Assembly (NCBI RefSeq): GCF_902706095.1
Contig: NZ_CACSJP010000001.1
Coordinates: forward strand, 62,001 to 126,000
DNA length: 64,000 bases
Reading direction: 5' to 3'
From: Rhizobium sp. 18065
GTDB taxonomy: Bacteria > Pseudomonadota > Alphaproteobacteria > Rhizobiales > Rhizobiaceae
The notes below the pieces were generated by a model. The model was given only the letters and a program-made list of their open reading frames with translations. It was not told the DNA's origin and did no database searches. Every line of letters begins with the position of its first letter. The first letter of the stretch is position 1. Position numbers and translations under genes: made by a program. This document shows positions 38,118 to 46,067 of this stretch, one piece after another.

Positions 38118-38675
38118 ATGAATTCTTACGTGAATATGGGCGTGGGTGCCTTTCTGGGCACCGTCTTCGTCCTGATGTCTGTGTCCATCGCCTCGGAAGG
38201 GATTTTCCACTCGGAACATCCTGAGAAGGAAGGCTTTGCCATCGTGGCAGAAGCTGCTGAAGGCGAAGCTGCGCCGGAAGCGGCGGCGGCTGTGCCGATC
38301 GCTGTTCTGCTGGCCAGCGCCGACGCGACGGCCGGCGAAGGCGTCTTCAAGAAATGTGCGAGCTGTCACACCGACGTCAAGGGCGGCGCCAACAAGGTTG
38401 GCCCGAATCTCTTTGGCCTTGTCGACCGTCCGATCGCAACCCATGAAGGCTTCAGCTATTCGGCTGCCATGAAGGATTTCTCCAAGGGTGGTACCGAACT
38501 CTGGACCTGGGACCACCTGAACGCCTTCCTGACGGCGCCGAAGAAGCATGTCCCGGGCACCGCTATGGGCTTTGCCGGCATCAAGAAGGACGAAGAGCGC
38601 GCCAACCTGATCCTGTATCTGCACACCATGGCGGATGCTCCGGTCGCTCTGCCGGCGCCGCCGGCGACCAACTGA
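38118..38675 (+). CDS. cycM: Membrane-anchored c-type cytochrome (CycM type)
   Basis: A 185-residue class I cytochrome c. An uncleaved signal anchor (residues about 8-26) holds it in the inner membrane, and an Ala/Glu-rich linker leads to the periplasmic haem domain. Haem attaches at CASCH (80-84) and Met150 in GTAMGF is the axial ligand. In Bradyrhizobium CycM carries electrons from the bc1 complex to the aa3 oxidase. Start ATG 38118 fits the membrane anchor. The same cycM/kdsB/pheA grouping is seen in other rhizobia. Confidence 0.92.
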   Translation: MNSYVNMGVGAFLGTVFVLMSVSIASEGIFHSEHPEKEGFAIVAEAAEGEAAPEAAAAVPIAVLLASADATAGEGVFKKCASCHTDVKGGANKVGPNLFGLVDRPIATHEGFSYSAAMKDFSKGGTELWTWDHLNAFLTAPKKHVPGTAMGFAGIKKDEERANLILYLHTMADAPVALPAPPATN

Positions 38676-38696
38676 TCATTCAGATCGTGCAAATTT

Positions 38697-38727
38697 CGAT
38701 GCCCGGCCTCGCGCCGGGCATTTTCGT
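38697..38727 (+). terminator. Rho-independent terminator of cycM
   Basis: A 9-bp perfect stem (38699-38707 with 38713-38721), a CTCGC loop and TTTCGTTT after it. It starts 24 bases after the stop codon. Confidence 0.82.
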
Positions 38728-38762
38728 TTGGTTCCGGGACTGCGTTTCCATCGGGTTCTGCT

Positions 38763-39707
38763 TCAGAGCAGCAAAAGAGCCCAGAGCGAGACGCTGATCA
38801 CGCCGATCGCCGTCGATTGGGTGATGATCGAGGCCGCAAGTCCCTGGCCGACGCCAAAGCGGCTGGCAATCAGCCAGGCGTTGATCCCGGTCGGAACGGA
38901 TGACGTGAGCACGAGCGCGGCGGTCCACTGCGGGCTAAGGCCGAGCAGGTGGGCGACCAGCCACACGGTTGCCGGCATGACGATCAGCTTGATCGCGGTC
39001 ATGACGCTTGCGATCCGCACATTGCCCGCCATGCCATATTTTGTCAGTGTCATGCCGAGCGAGATCAAAGCTGCAGGTGCTGCCATCCCGGCCACCTGAC
39101 CGACAATACCGTCCAGCATGACAGGCATCTTGATCCCGATGACCTGCAACACCAGCCCGGCCATCAGGCCGATGATCAGCGGGTTGCGGATGAGATTGGC
39201 GCCAACCTGGCGCGACACGGCCAGAATGCCTTCCGAGGGTCGGCCCGTGGTCTTCTGCTCGGCCCTTTCCATCGCAACGGTCCCGGCGATCATCATCAGC
39301 GGCAGATGCACCGCCAGCAGGATCGACATGGCGACGATCCCGTCCGGACCGACCGTGCGGTCGACCAGCGGCAGGCCAATGAAGACATTGTTGGCGAAGG
39401 CGCCCGAAAGCCCCGCCAGAACGCCGATGCGCTGATCGCGACCGAAGAGCCGCGTTGCGATGATGTGGCCCAGCGTCCAGGCGACGGCAACGCCGGCAAA
39501 ATAGGCAATCCATAGCCGAAAGGGCGAGGCGCCATGGAAATCGGCATTGGCGATGGTGCGGAACATCAACATTGGCACCGCCACCCTGAACACGAAGTCG
39601 CCGAGCCCGTCCCCGATGTCTGCCTTGAGGATTTTCAGCCGCACCAGCGACCAGCCGAACAGGATGAGAATAAAGATGGGCAGAACGTCTTGGGCAACGG
39701 ATGACAT
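38763..39707 (-). CDS. AEC family (auxin efflux carrier-like) transporter
   Basis: A 314-residue inner-membrane protein with about ten hydrophobic segments in the AEC arrangement, including FRVAVPMLMFRTIANA near the N-terminus, SGAFANNVFIGLPLV, NPLIIGLMAGL and TSSVPTGINAWLIASRFG. Characterised bacterial members move malate, malonate or similar organic acids; the substrate here is unknown. The gene is downstream of the 6S-like RNA on the same strand. Confidence 0.9.
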   Translation of the reverse strand: MSSVAQDVLPIFILILFGWSLVRLKILKADIGDGLGDFVFRVAVPMLMFRTIANADFHGASPFRLWIAYFAGVAVAWTLGHIIATRLFGRDQRIGVLAGLSGAFANNVFIGLPLVDRTVGPDGIVAMSILLAVHLPLMMIAGTVAMERAEQKTTGRPSEGILAVSRQVGANLIRNPLIIGLMAGLVLQVIGIKMPVMLDGIVGQVAGMAAPAALISLGMTLTKYGMAGNVRIASVMTAIKLIVMPATVWLVAHLLGLSPQWTAALVLTSSVPTGINAWLIASRFGVGQGLAASIITQSTAIGVISVSLWALLLL

Positions 39708-39797
39708 GAACTGGGCGACTCGCAGGAAAAAGACAGGCTCTTTTCATAGACCCTGAAATCGCGGGGGACCAGTCTTTGAAGGCTTGGCCCATAACGA

Positions 39798-39952
39798 CAA
39801 AAAGCAGGCAATGCCTGCTTTCACGCCCGGTTGAACCGGGACCCTTATCCGCGCCGCCAGTACATCCGTGGTCAGCGTGGCCCGGGTGTGGAACCTGTCA
39901 TGGTTCTTCGGATCGGCGCTGGGGAGCTTATGCCGTCCGCACAGGCATTTTC
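39798..39952 (-). ncRNA. ssrS: 6S-like RNA with overlapping intrinsic terminator
   Basis: Read on the minus strand, a closing stem AATGCCTG (39949-39942) pairs with CAGGCATT (39817-39810). Next comes AAGCTCCCCAGCGCCGATCC, which resembles the E. coli 6S segment CAGTCCCCTGAGCCGATA. Inner stems GCGCCG/CGGCGC and ATCCG/CGGAT and a CCCGGTTCAACCGGG hairpin at the 3' side give the long duplex with side hairpin expected of 6S RNA. The 3' end runs into AAGCAGGCA-TTGCCTGCTTTTTG, an intrinsic terminator on this strand only, which fixes the orientation. 6S RNA sequesters sigma-70 RNA polymerase. The family call rests on memory of the consensus. Confidence 0.7.
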
Positions 39953-40003
39953 CTATCTCGCCAACGTAACAACCACATGACGCGTGACGTCTGAGGTTGG
40001 CCC

Positions 40004-40019
40004 TTTCAAACCTTTGAAA
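40004..40019. repeat. 16-base palindrome TTTCAAA-CC-TTTGAAA
   Basis: A perfect 7-bp inverted repeat with a two-base spacer, between the 6S-like RNA (minus) and the adenosine kinase gene (plus). It has operator size and symmetry and lies where it could affect either promoter. No regulator is known for it. Confidence 0.5.
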
Positions 40020-40063
40020 AAACGCTATGACCGTTTGAACAAGACAACGGAGCCCAGACCATC

Positions 40064-41056
40064 ATGAGCCGATTCGACGTCCTCACTGTCGGTAATGCAA
40101 TCGTCGACATCATTTCTCGCTGCGATGATCGCTTTCTCATCGAAAACGAGATCACCAAGGGCGCGATGAACCTGATTGATGCGGACCGTGCCGAACGGCT
40201 CTATGACATGATGGGTCCCGCTGTCGAAGCATCCGGCGGCAGCGCCGGCAATACGGCCGCCGGCATCGCCAATTTCGGCGGCAAGGCCGCATATTTCGGC
40301 AAGGTCGCAGAAGATCAGCTCGGCGAGATCTTTACCCATGACATCCGCGCCCAGGGCGTGCATTTCGAGACAAAGCCGCGCGGCACCCAGCCACCGACTG
40401 CGCGCAGCATGATCTTCGTCACCGAGGACGGAGAGCGCTCGATGAACACCTATCTCGGCGCCTGCGTCGAGCTTGGCCCGGAAGATGTCGAGCCAGAGGT
40501 TGTTGCGCAGTCCAAGGTCACTTATTTCGAAGGTTATCTCTGGGATCCGCCGCGCGCCAAGCAGGCAATCCTCGAATGCGCCCGCATTGCCCATGACAAT
40601 GGCCGCGAAATGTCGATGACCTTGTCGGACAGCTTCTGCGTTGGCCGCTACCGCGAGGAATTCCTCGACCTGATGCGCTCCGGCACGGTCGATATCGTTT
40701 TTGCCAATGAGCAGGAAGCGCTGTCGCTCTATGAAACGGATGACTTCGCCGTTGCGCTCGACCGGATTGCTGCCGACTGCAAGCTTGCCGCTGTCACCAT
40801 GGGCGAAAATGGCGCGGTCGTGGTCAAGGGCGACCAGCGAATCCGTGTTCCGGCGACCGTGGTTACCAATCTCCTGGATACGACTGGGGCCGGCGACCTT
40901 TTCGCTTCAGGTTTCCTGTTCGGCTACACCAATGATCGTTCGCTTGAGGATTGCGCCCATCTGGGCTGCTATGCCGCCGGCGTTGTCATCCAGCAGATCG
41001 GACCGCGTCCGATGAGCTCGCTGGACAAGGGCGCGCGCGCCGCAGGTCTGCTCTAA
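40064..41056 (+). CDS. Adenosine kinase (PfkB family)
   Basis: A 330-residue ribokinase-fold enzyme that phosphorylates adenosine to AMP with ATP. It shows the N-terminal GNAIVDIISR, the PfkB signature 1 region ASGGSAGNTAAGIANFGG, and signature 2 DTTGAGDLFASGF with the catalytic Asp. It closely follows the adenosine kinase subgroup of alphaproteobacteria; other PfkB sugar kinases cannot be fully excluded. A likely role is recycling adenosine from the S-adenosylhomocysteine cycle. Confidence 0.87.
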   Translation: MSRFDVLTVGNAIVDIISRCDDRFLIENEITKGAMNLIDADRAERLYDMMGPAVEASGGSAGNTAAGIANFGGKAAYFGKVAEDQLGEIFTHDIRAQGVHFETKPRGTQPPTARSMIFVTEDGERSMNTYLGACVELGPEDVEPEVVAQSKVTYFEGYLWDPPRAKQAILECARIAHDNGREMSMTLSDSFCVGRYREEFLDLMRSGTVDIVFANEQEALSLYETDDFAVALDRIAADCKLAAVTMGENGAVVVKGDQRIRVPATVVTNLLDTTGAGDLFASGFLFGYTNDRSLEDCAHLGCYAAGVVIQQIGPRPMSSLDKGARAAGLL

Positions 41057-41064
41057 GGCAGGCC

Positions 41065-41607
41065 TTATTTGAAGGCCTCGCCGGGATAGGCACCCCAGAT
41101 TTCGGCCTGCGCCACCCAGCCGGAAACCCCCTTGGTCTCGGCCTTGCACCAGTTGCCGTTGCATTCGTCGATCTTCAGCACGACGCCGGGCTCGAGTTTC
41201 GCGATGACGGCAGCCGACGACATGGAATCGCGCCGCATCATGACATAGACATTGTCGCCATTGGCGCGCATCCATGGGGCCGCGACTGCGGTGCGCTCGC
41301 CCGAAAGCAGCGTCTGGTTGACCCAGCCCTCGGTCCCGTCGGCATCGCGGATCTGCCGCCAGTTTTCGTATTCGCGGATGATTTCGACCGGCAGTCCCGA
41401 TTTGAGATAGCGCCAGGAGACGGCGTAGTCGGTGCTCGGTCCGATACGCAGGTTGACCTTTTCTGCCTTCAGGCTGACAAAGCGAGGCAGGGGTAGCCCG
41501 CTGGATCCTTTGGTCATGGCCTGGGCTACGGCACTCTCGGCCCCAGCCAGCAGCGACAAGAGCAGGATGCAGGAAGCAAAACTGATTCGGAGCGCGTTCT
41601 GGTTCAT
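41065..41607 (-). CDS. Periplasmic SH3-domain protein
   Basis: About 180 residues. A signal peptide (residues 5-29, RISFASCILLLSLLAGAESA, cleaved after AVAQA) leads to two bacterial SH3-like repeats: KVNLRIGPSTDYAVSWRYLK with WVNQTLL, and NVYVMMRRDSMSSAAVIAKL with WVAQAEIWG. The family is thought to bind peptidoglycan or other envelope partners. Start ATG 41607 is chosen because the signal peptide begins there; the frame stays open to 41787 without signal or homology. Divergent from the dehydrogenase gene. Confidence 0.85.
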   Translation of the reverse strand: MNQNALRISFASCILLLSLLAGAESAVAQAMTKGSSGLPLPRFVSLKAEKVNLRIGPSTDYAVSWRYLKSGLPVEIIREYENWRQIRDADGTEGWVNQTLLSGERTAVAAPWMRANGDNVYVMMRRDSMSSAAVIAKLEPGVVLKIDECNGNWCKAETKGVSGWVAQAEIWGAYPGEAFK

Positions 41608-41798
41608 ACTGTATCCGACTATGCCATGATGGAAGGGCATTCTGCGACCGCCGAACCTGTTCCGGCAGGCATTGAGACAAATCCGGAATGGCGAGCGAGT
41701 TTTGTTTGTCTTCGCCAGCGGGTTTGGTAGAAATTGCTCTTTGGGGGAGTATCCCCCGTCTTGGTTAACGAGTTCTGAATAAGGCATTGATCCGTCCC

Positions 41799-42803
41799 AT
41801 GACGAACAGGAAAAGACCCAAGGTCTATATTACCCGGAAATTGCCTGACGCCGTGGAAACGCGCATGCGCGAACTGTTCGACGCGGAGCTCAATATAGAT
41901 GATGCACCGCGCAGCCGCGAAGAGCTGATTGCCGCGATGAAAGACGCCGACGTCCTGGTGCCGACCGTCACCGATCGCATTGATGCGGCCCTGATCGACG
42001 AAGCTGGCCCGCAACTCAAGCTGATCGCCAGCTTCTCCAACGGCACGGATCACATCGACATCGATGCGGCGGCCCGCAAAGGCATCACCGTTACCAACAC
42101 GCCGAATGTCCTGACCGAGGACACGGCCGATATGACCATGGCGCTGATTCTCGCCGTGCCGCGCCGCCTCGTCCAGGGTGCGCGGGTGCTGATGGACAAG
42201 CCGGGCGATTGGGCCGGTTGGTCTCCGACCTGGATGCTCGGCCGCCGCATCTCGGGCAAGCGCATTGGTATCATCGGCATGGGGCGCATTGGAACGGCCG
42301 TTGCCCGCCGTGCCAAGGCCTTCGGCCTGTCCATCCACTATCACAACCGCAAGCGCGTGAGCCCGCAGACAGAAGACGAGCTGGAAGCGACCTATTGGGA
42401 CAGCCTCGACCAGATGCTGGCAAGGGTTGATATCGTCTCGGTCAATTGCCCCTCGACGCCGGCCACATTCCATCTGCTGTCGGCGCGTCGTCTGGCGCTG
42501 CTGCAGCCGACGAGCTACATCGTCAACACGGCGCGTGGCGATATCATCGACGAGGATGCGCTGATCCAGTGCCTGAAGACCGGCAAGATCGCCGGCGCCG
42601 GGCTGGACGTTTTCGAAAACGAGCCTGCCGTCAATCCGAAACTGGTCAAGCTCGCCAATGAAGGCAAGGTCGTGCTTCTGCCGCATACCGGATCGGCGAC
42701 GATCGAGGGCCGGATCGACATGGGCGACAAAGTGATCATCAACATACGCACCTATTTCGACGGTCACCGTCCGCCGAACAGGGTTCTGCCCAATCGTCCC
42801 TGA
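41799..42803 (+). CDS. D-2-hydroxyacid dehydrogenase (glyoxylate/hydroxypyruvate reductase type)
   Basis: A 334-residue NAD(P)-dependent enzyme. The nucleotide-binding GIIGMGRIGTAVARRAKAFG (residues about 155-175), the catalytic Arg and Glu in NTARGDIIDEDAL and GLDVFENEP, and the His in LLPHTGSAT are all present. The sequence is closest to GyaR-like glyoxylate reductases. Start ATG 41799 begins the homologous region; TTG 41787 is possible. It is monocistronic, with the GNAT gene converging on it. Confidence 0.9.
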   Translation: MTNRKRPKVYITRKLPDAVETRMRELFDAELNIDDAPRSREELIAAMKDADVLVPTVTDRIDAALIDEAGPQLKLIASFSNGTDHIDIDAAARKGITVTNTPNVLTEDTADMTMALILAVPRRLVQGARVLMDKPGDWAGWSPTWMLGRRISGKRIGIIGMGRIGTAVARRAKAFGLSIHYHNRKRVSPQTEDELEATYWDSLDQMLARVDIVSVNCPSTPATFHLLSARRLALLQPTSYIVNTARGDIIDEDALIQCLKTGKIAGAGLDVFENEPAVNPKLVKLANEGKVVLLPHTGSATIEGRIDMGDKVIINIRTYFDGHRPPNRVLPNRP

Positions 42804-42807
42804 ACGT

Positions 42808-43317
42808 TCAGGCCAACCATTTGCACATTTCAATCGAGGTCGTCCGGGTAAAACCCGGATGGCTGTTTTCTGCCGTCTTGACGAACCCCCATGCGGCAAA
42901 GCGCCGGTGATTGCCGGCAAGCTCGATACGTGTCTCCAGTCGCAGCATGTCGCGCCCGAGATCCCTGGCGATCGTTTCGGCCTCGGTCAGCAGCCGGTAG
43001 CCGATTCCGTTACCTTGCATATCGGCGGCAACAGCAAGCTTGCCGACATAGAGTGCCCCTGCTTCCGGTTTGACGAAAGCGCAGCCGACCAGCCTGCCGT
43101 CAACGAGCGCGGCCAGTCCGATCTCGTCCAGCGCCTTCTGCTTCAGCCCCTCCAGGTTCAATCGATGCGCCGAAGACGGCGGATCGATCACGCCATCCAT
43201 ATAGGCGAACGATTTGACGATCAGCTCGAGCAGCGCGCCGTAGTCGCAGTATCCGGCCGCGCCGACCCGCCGGATTTCGACGCTGCCGACCTCACTCTCG
43301 TTCCCGTTCCCAATCAT
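42808..43317 (-). CDS. GNAT family N-acetyltransferase
   Basis: A 169-residue protein with the acetyl-CoA-binding motif A (LYVGKLAVAADMQGNGIGYRLL, residues about 88-110), where Q-x-x-G-x-G/A is satisfied by QGNGIG. The C-terminal RFAAWGFVKTAE completes the fold. The acceptor is unknown. Its start overlaps the stop of the MoeB-like gene by four bases, so the two are cotranslated; a functional link with that sulfur/adenylation enzyme cannot be inferred from this alone. Confidence 0.85.
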   Translation of the reverse strand: MIGNGNESEVGSVEIRRVGAAGYCDYGALLELIVKSFAYMDGVIDPPSSAHRLNLEGLKQKALDEIGLAALVDGRLVGCAFVKPEAGALYVGKLAVAADMQGNGIGYRLLTEAETIARDLGRDMLRLETRIELAGNHRRFAAWGFVKTAENSHPGFTRTTSIEMCKWLA

Positions 43318-44075
43318 GGACGCGGCTCCCGGCGGCGATAACGGATCGTGTCGAATTTTGCCGTCAGTGCATCGTAGAGCAGCAGGCGTCCGATCAGCGG
43401 CTCGCCGGTGCCGGTGATCAGCTTGATCGCCTCCATGGCCATCAGCGTGCCGATCACGCCGGTCAGGGCGCCGATGATTCCGGCTTCGGCGCAGGACGGA
43501 ATGAGGCCTTCCGGTGGAGCCTCGGGAAACAGGTCGCGGTAGCGCGGGTTCTGTCGCCCTTCCGCATCAGTCAGGTGTGGAGCCAATACCGTGACCGAGC
43601 CATCGAAGCGGCCGACTGCCCCTGTCACCAGCGGAATGGCGCGTATCTCGGCAGCGTCCGCTGCGGCGTAGCGCGTTGCGAAATTGTCCGATCCGTCGAT
43701 CAGAAGGTCGAAGCGTCCCAGATGGTCGTGGGCGAAGTGAGCATCGAAGCGCGCTTCATGTTGCACCACCCGGCAATGCGGATTGAGCCGGGCGATGGCG
43801 CGCGCAGCGCTTTCGGTTTTCTTCTCCCCGATCGTACCCGTGTCGTGGATCACCTGTCTTTGCAGGTTGGAGAGGGAGACCCCGTCGTCATCGACAATCC
43901 CGATCGTGCCGATACCCGCCGCTGCGAGATACTGCAGGACGGGTGCCCCCAGCCCGCCGGCACCGATCACCAGCACGCGAGCGGATTTCAGCAATTGCTG
44001 TCCATGGCCGCCGATTTCCGGCAGCAGGATATGGCGGTGATAGCGGGAAAGTTCTTCGGGGAGCAGCGGATCCAT
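43314..44075 (-). CDS. MoeB/ThiF-like adenylating enzyme lacking zinc cysteines
   Basis: A 253-residue E1-like enzyme that should adenylate the C-terminal Gly-Gly of a MoaD- or ThiS-like carrier. The ATP-binding VIGAGGLGAPVLQYLAAAG (residues 36-54), SLSNLQRQVIHD and SDNFATRY blocks are intact. One Cys is present at [19 protein letters not shown]. The two CxxC zinc pairs of E. coli MoeB are absent: NPRYRDLFPE stands at the first position and the C-terminus ends RRREPRP. It is probably a functional molybdopterin or thiamin activating enzyme of the zinc-free type. Confidence 0.87.
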   Translation of the reverse strand: MDPLLPEELSRYHRHILLPEIGGHGQQLLKSARVLVIGAGGLGAPVLQYLAAAGIGTIGIVDDDGVSLSNLQRQVIHDTGTIGEKKTESAARAIARLNPHCRVVQHEARFDAHFAHDHLGRFDLLIDGSDNFATRYAAADAAEIRAIPLVTGAVGRFDGSVTVLAPHLTDAEGRQNPRYRDLFPEAPPEGLIPSCAEAGIIGALTGVIGTLMAMEAIKLITGTGEPLIGRLLLYDALTAKFDTIRYRRREPRP

Positions 44076-44116
44076 CGGGCGATCATGCCATGGGTGAGAC
44101 GGGCGGGGAAGAGCGC

Positions 44117-45247
44117 TCAGGCATCAAGACTGCCATCGTGGACGGTGATAATCTCGGCACGCTCGCCCAGTGCGGAAAACATCGACCGGTCCGTGCCCGT
44201 CATGAAGGCCTGCCCGCCCAGCGCATCGATCCGGTCGAACAGCGCGGCCCGCCGGCCTTCGTCCAGATGTGCGGCAATCTCGTCAAGCAGCAGAACCGGG
44301 GCAAATCCGGTCATCGTTCCGACAAGCCGGGCATGCGCAAGCACCAGCCCGATCAGCAGCGCCTTCTGCTCCCCCGTCGAGCAGCGTTCGGCATTCATGT
44401 CCTTCTCGACATGGCGGATCTGCAGATCGACGCGATGTGGACCGTCCAGTGTCCGCCCGGCTGCCGCATCCCGGTGGCGCGAGGATGCCAGCATCTGGAT
44501 GTAGCGATCCTCCAGCTCGTAAGCCGGCCTGTCCGCCTCGTCGTCCATGAAGCCGCTGAGCGCGAGCTGGGCCGAGGGAAAGCTTGATGTCTGCCGATCC
44601 CCCTCGATCAATCCCGCCAGCAGTCCCAGCATTTCCCGTCGCGCGGCAGCCATCGCAACGCCCAGCGCTGCCATCTGCTGTTCGATGCCCGACAGCCAGG
44701 CGGGGTCGAAGCGTCCGTCGGACAAAAGCCTGTTGCGGCTGCGCATGGCGCGTTCGAAATCGCTCGCGCGTCGCCCGTGGGCCGGATCGAGCGAAAGAAC
44801 CAAGCGGTCGAGGAAACGCCGCCGATCGGCTGAAGGTCCGGTAAAAAGCCCATCCATGGCCGGCGTCAGCCAGAGCACGCGCAGGTGATCGGTCAGTTCG
44901 TCGACCGACTTGACCGGCGTGCCGTTGATCCTCAGTCGACGGACGAGCGCTTCGTCATCGCCGCCGCCCTCCGTGCCGGTTCCTATCTGAACGTCGCCCG
45001 CCATGCCTTCGATTTCGGCGAAGATCGAGAAGCCCGCCGGCGCACCAACCCGGGCGATATCGGAAAGCACGGCACGCCTCAGCCCGCGACCGGGCGAGAG
45101 GAAGGAAACAGCTTCCATCAGATTGGTCTTGCCCGCGCCGTTTTCGCCGATCAGCACGACATGACGACCGCCGAGGCTCAGGGAAGCCTGCGCATAATTG
45201 CGAAAGTCGCTCAGCTTCAGTCGTTGAATATGGGTCTTCTGGATCAT
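44117..45247 (-). CDS. recF: DNA replication and repair protein RecF
   Basis: SMC-like ATPase that, with RecO and RecR, loads RecA at single-strand gaps. The protein has 376 residues. Walker A GENGAGKTNLMEAVS lies near residues 33-47, the signature CSTGEQKALLIGLVLAHA near residue 300, and Walker B VLLLDEIAAHLD near residue 325. The start at ATG 45247 (MIQKTHIQ) fits the family; the 35 open codons before it do not. It is not next to dnaA-dnaN, as is usual in rhizobia. Confidence 0.94.
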   Translation of the reverse strand: MIQKTHIQRLKLSDFRNYAQASLSLGGRHVVLIGENGAGKTNLMEAVSFLSPGRGLRRAVLSDIARVGAPAGFSIFAEIEGMAGDVQIGTGTEGGGDDEALVRRLRINGTPVKSVDELTDHLRVLWLTPAMDGLFTGPSADRRRFLDRLVLSLDPAHGRRASDFERAMRSRNRLLSDGRFDPAWLSGIEQQMAALGVAMAAARREMLGLLAGLIEGDRQTSSFPSAQLALSGFMDDEADRPAYELEDRYIQMLASSRHRDAAAGRTLDGPHRVDLQIRHVEKDMNAERCSTGEQKALLIGLVLAHARLVGTMTGFAPVLLLDEIAAHLDEGRRAALFDRIDALGGQAFMTGTDRSMFSALGERAEIITVHDGSLDA

Positions 45248-45411
45248 CGGTCGGATTCGCTGTTGCCCTGAGCTAGGCCGAACCAGGCGCCATGGCAAGG
45301 GAGCGGCGATGGTTTCTCGCACCCATCCCGGCTCTGCGACGTCGTGCGACATGGCAAGACGCCGGCATTTCCGTAAAGTGGATCAACTTGAACGGCGAGG
45401 AGCACTCCGCG

Positions 45412-45699
45412 ATGAGGCCGGATCCCGACGAACTGACGCCCGAAGAGGCCCGCCGCGATCATTGGGACATGCTGCGCTTCTTGGGCGTCAATGCGGCCTT
45501 TGGCGCGATGCTTGGCCTTGTGACATCAGGTGCGATCCTCTGGCTCGATCTCGGAGGTGTGGGCACGTCGCTCGCGCGGGCCAGTCATCCGGTCCTGCCG
45601 GCTCTGATGATGACCGTACCGCTCGCGCTCACGTTCGCGGCTGCCGTGACAGCGTCAGCCGTGATGCTGATGCCCTACAAGAAAAAGAAGCAAAGATGA
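45412..45699 (+). CDS. Small inner-membrane protein with two transmembrane helices
   Basis: A 95-residue protein. A soluble acidic N-terminus (MRPDPDELTPEEARRDHWDM) is followed by two hydrophobic helices (residues about 24-46 and 57-82) and a Lys-rich tail, which by the positive-inside rule is cytoplasmic. Start ATG 45412 follows a gaggag site 11 bases upstream; an ATG at 45292 in the same frame lacks that support. The family is known only as a rhizobial hypothetical. It is followed by slyX. Confidence 0.75.
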   Translation: MRPDPDELTPEEARRDHWDMLRFLGVNAAFGAMLGLVTSGAILWLDLGGVGTSLARASHPVLPALMMTVPLALTFAAAVTASAVMLMPYKKKKQR

Positions 45700-45769
45700 C
45701 ACCGCGCGTTTGACGCTCCGGCGTTCTTTCGGCATGAAGCCGGAGTTCAAACAGTCAGCGGAGAGAGCC

Positions 45770-45979
45770 ATGAGCGACCAGGACGAACGCATCATGCGGC
45801 TGGAGGAGATGCTGGCCCATCAGGCGCGGGTGATCGATGACTTGTCCGATCAGCTTGCCGAGCAATGGAAAGTGGTCGAGCAGACCCGCGCCAAGCTCGA
45901 GCGGTTGTCGGAACGCTTTTCAAATATCGAGGAGCAGTCGCTCGACGCTCCGGCCATCACCAAGCCACCGCACTACTGA
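45770..45979 (+). CDS. SlyX family protein
   Basis: A 69-residue coiled-coil protein: heptad-like MRLEEMLAHQARVIDDLSDQ and a C-terminal PPHY, as in E. coli SlyX. Start ATG 45770 has ggagagag five bases upstream. The function of SlyX is not established. It is the last gene before a terminator shared with dnaJ. Confidence 0.88.
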   Translation: MSDQDERIMRLEEMLAHQARVIDDLSDQLAEQWKVVEQTRAKLERLSERFSNIEEQSLDAPAITKPPHY

Positions 45980-46006
45980 TCCATTCTTGTCTGGGTAAGC
46001 CGCGCA

Positions 46007-46044
46007 CAAAAAAACGGGCCGGAACAATCCGACCCGTTTTCTCT
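46007..46044. terminator. Bidirectional rho-independent terminator
   Basis: An ACGGG-C-CGGA/TCCG-A-CCCGT stem around ACAA, with seven A residues on the left and TTTTCTC on the right. It separates the converging slyX (plus) and dnaJ (minus) genes. Confidence 0.88.
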
Positions 46045-46067
46045 CACATACTGTGACAAGCTCAGAA

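Noticed and set aside
39798..39952. A riboswitch or 5' leader for adenosine kinase on the plus strand
   Set aside because: The plus strand ends without a terminator or anti-Shine-Dalgarno switch, while the minus strand ends in a clean intrinsic terminator and carries the 6S-like 5' block. I recognise no SAM- or SAH-riboswitch core.
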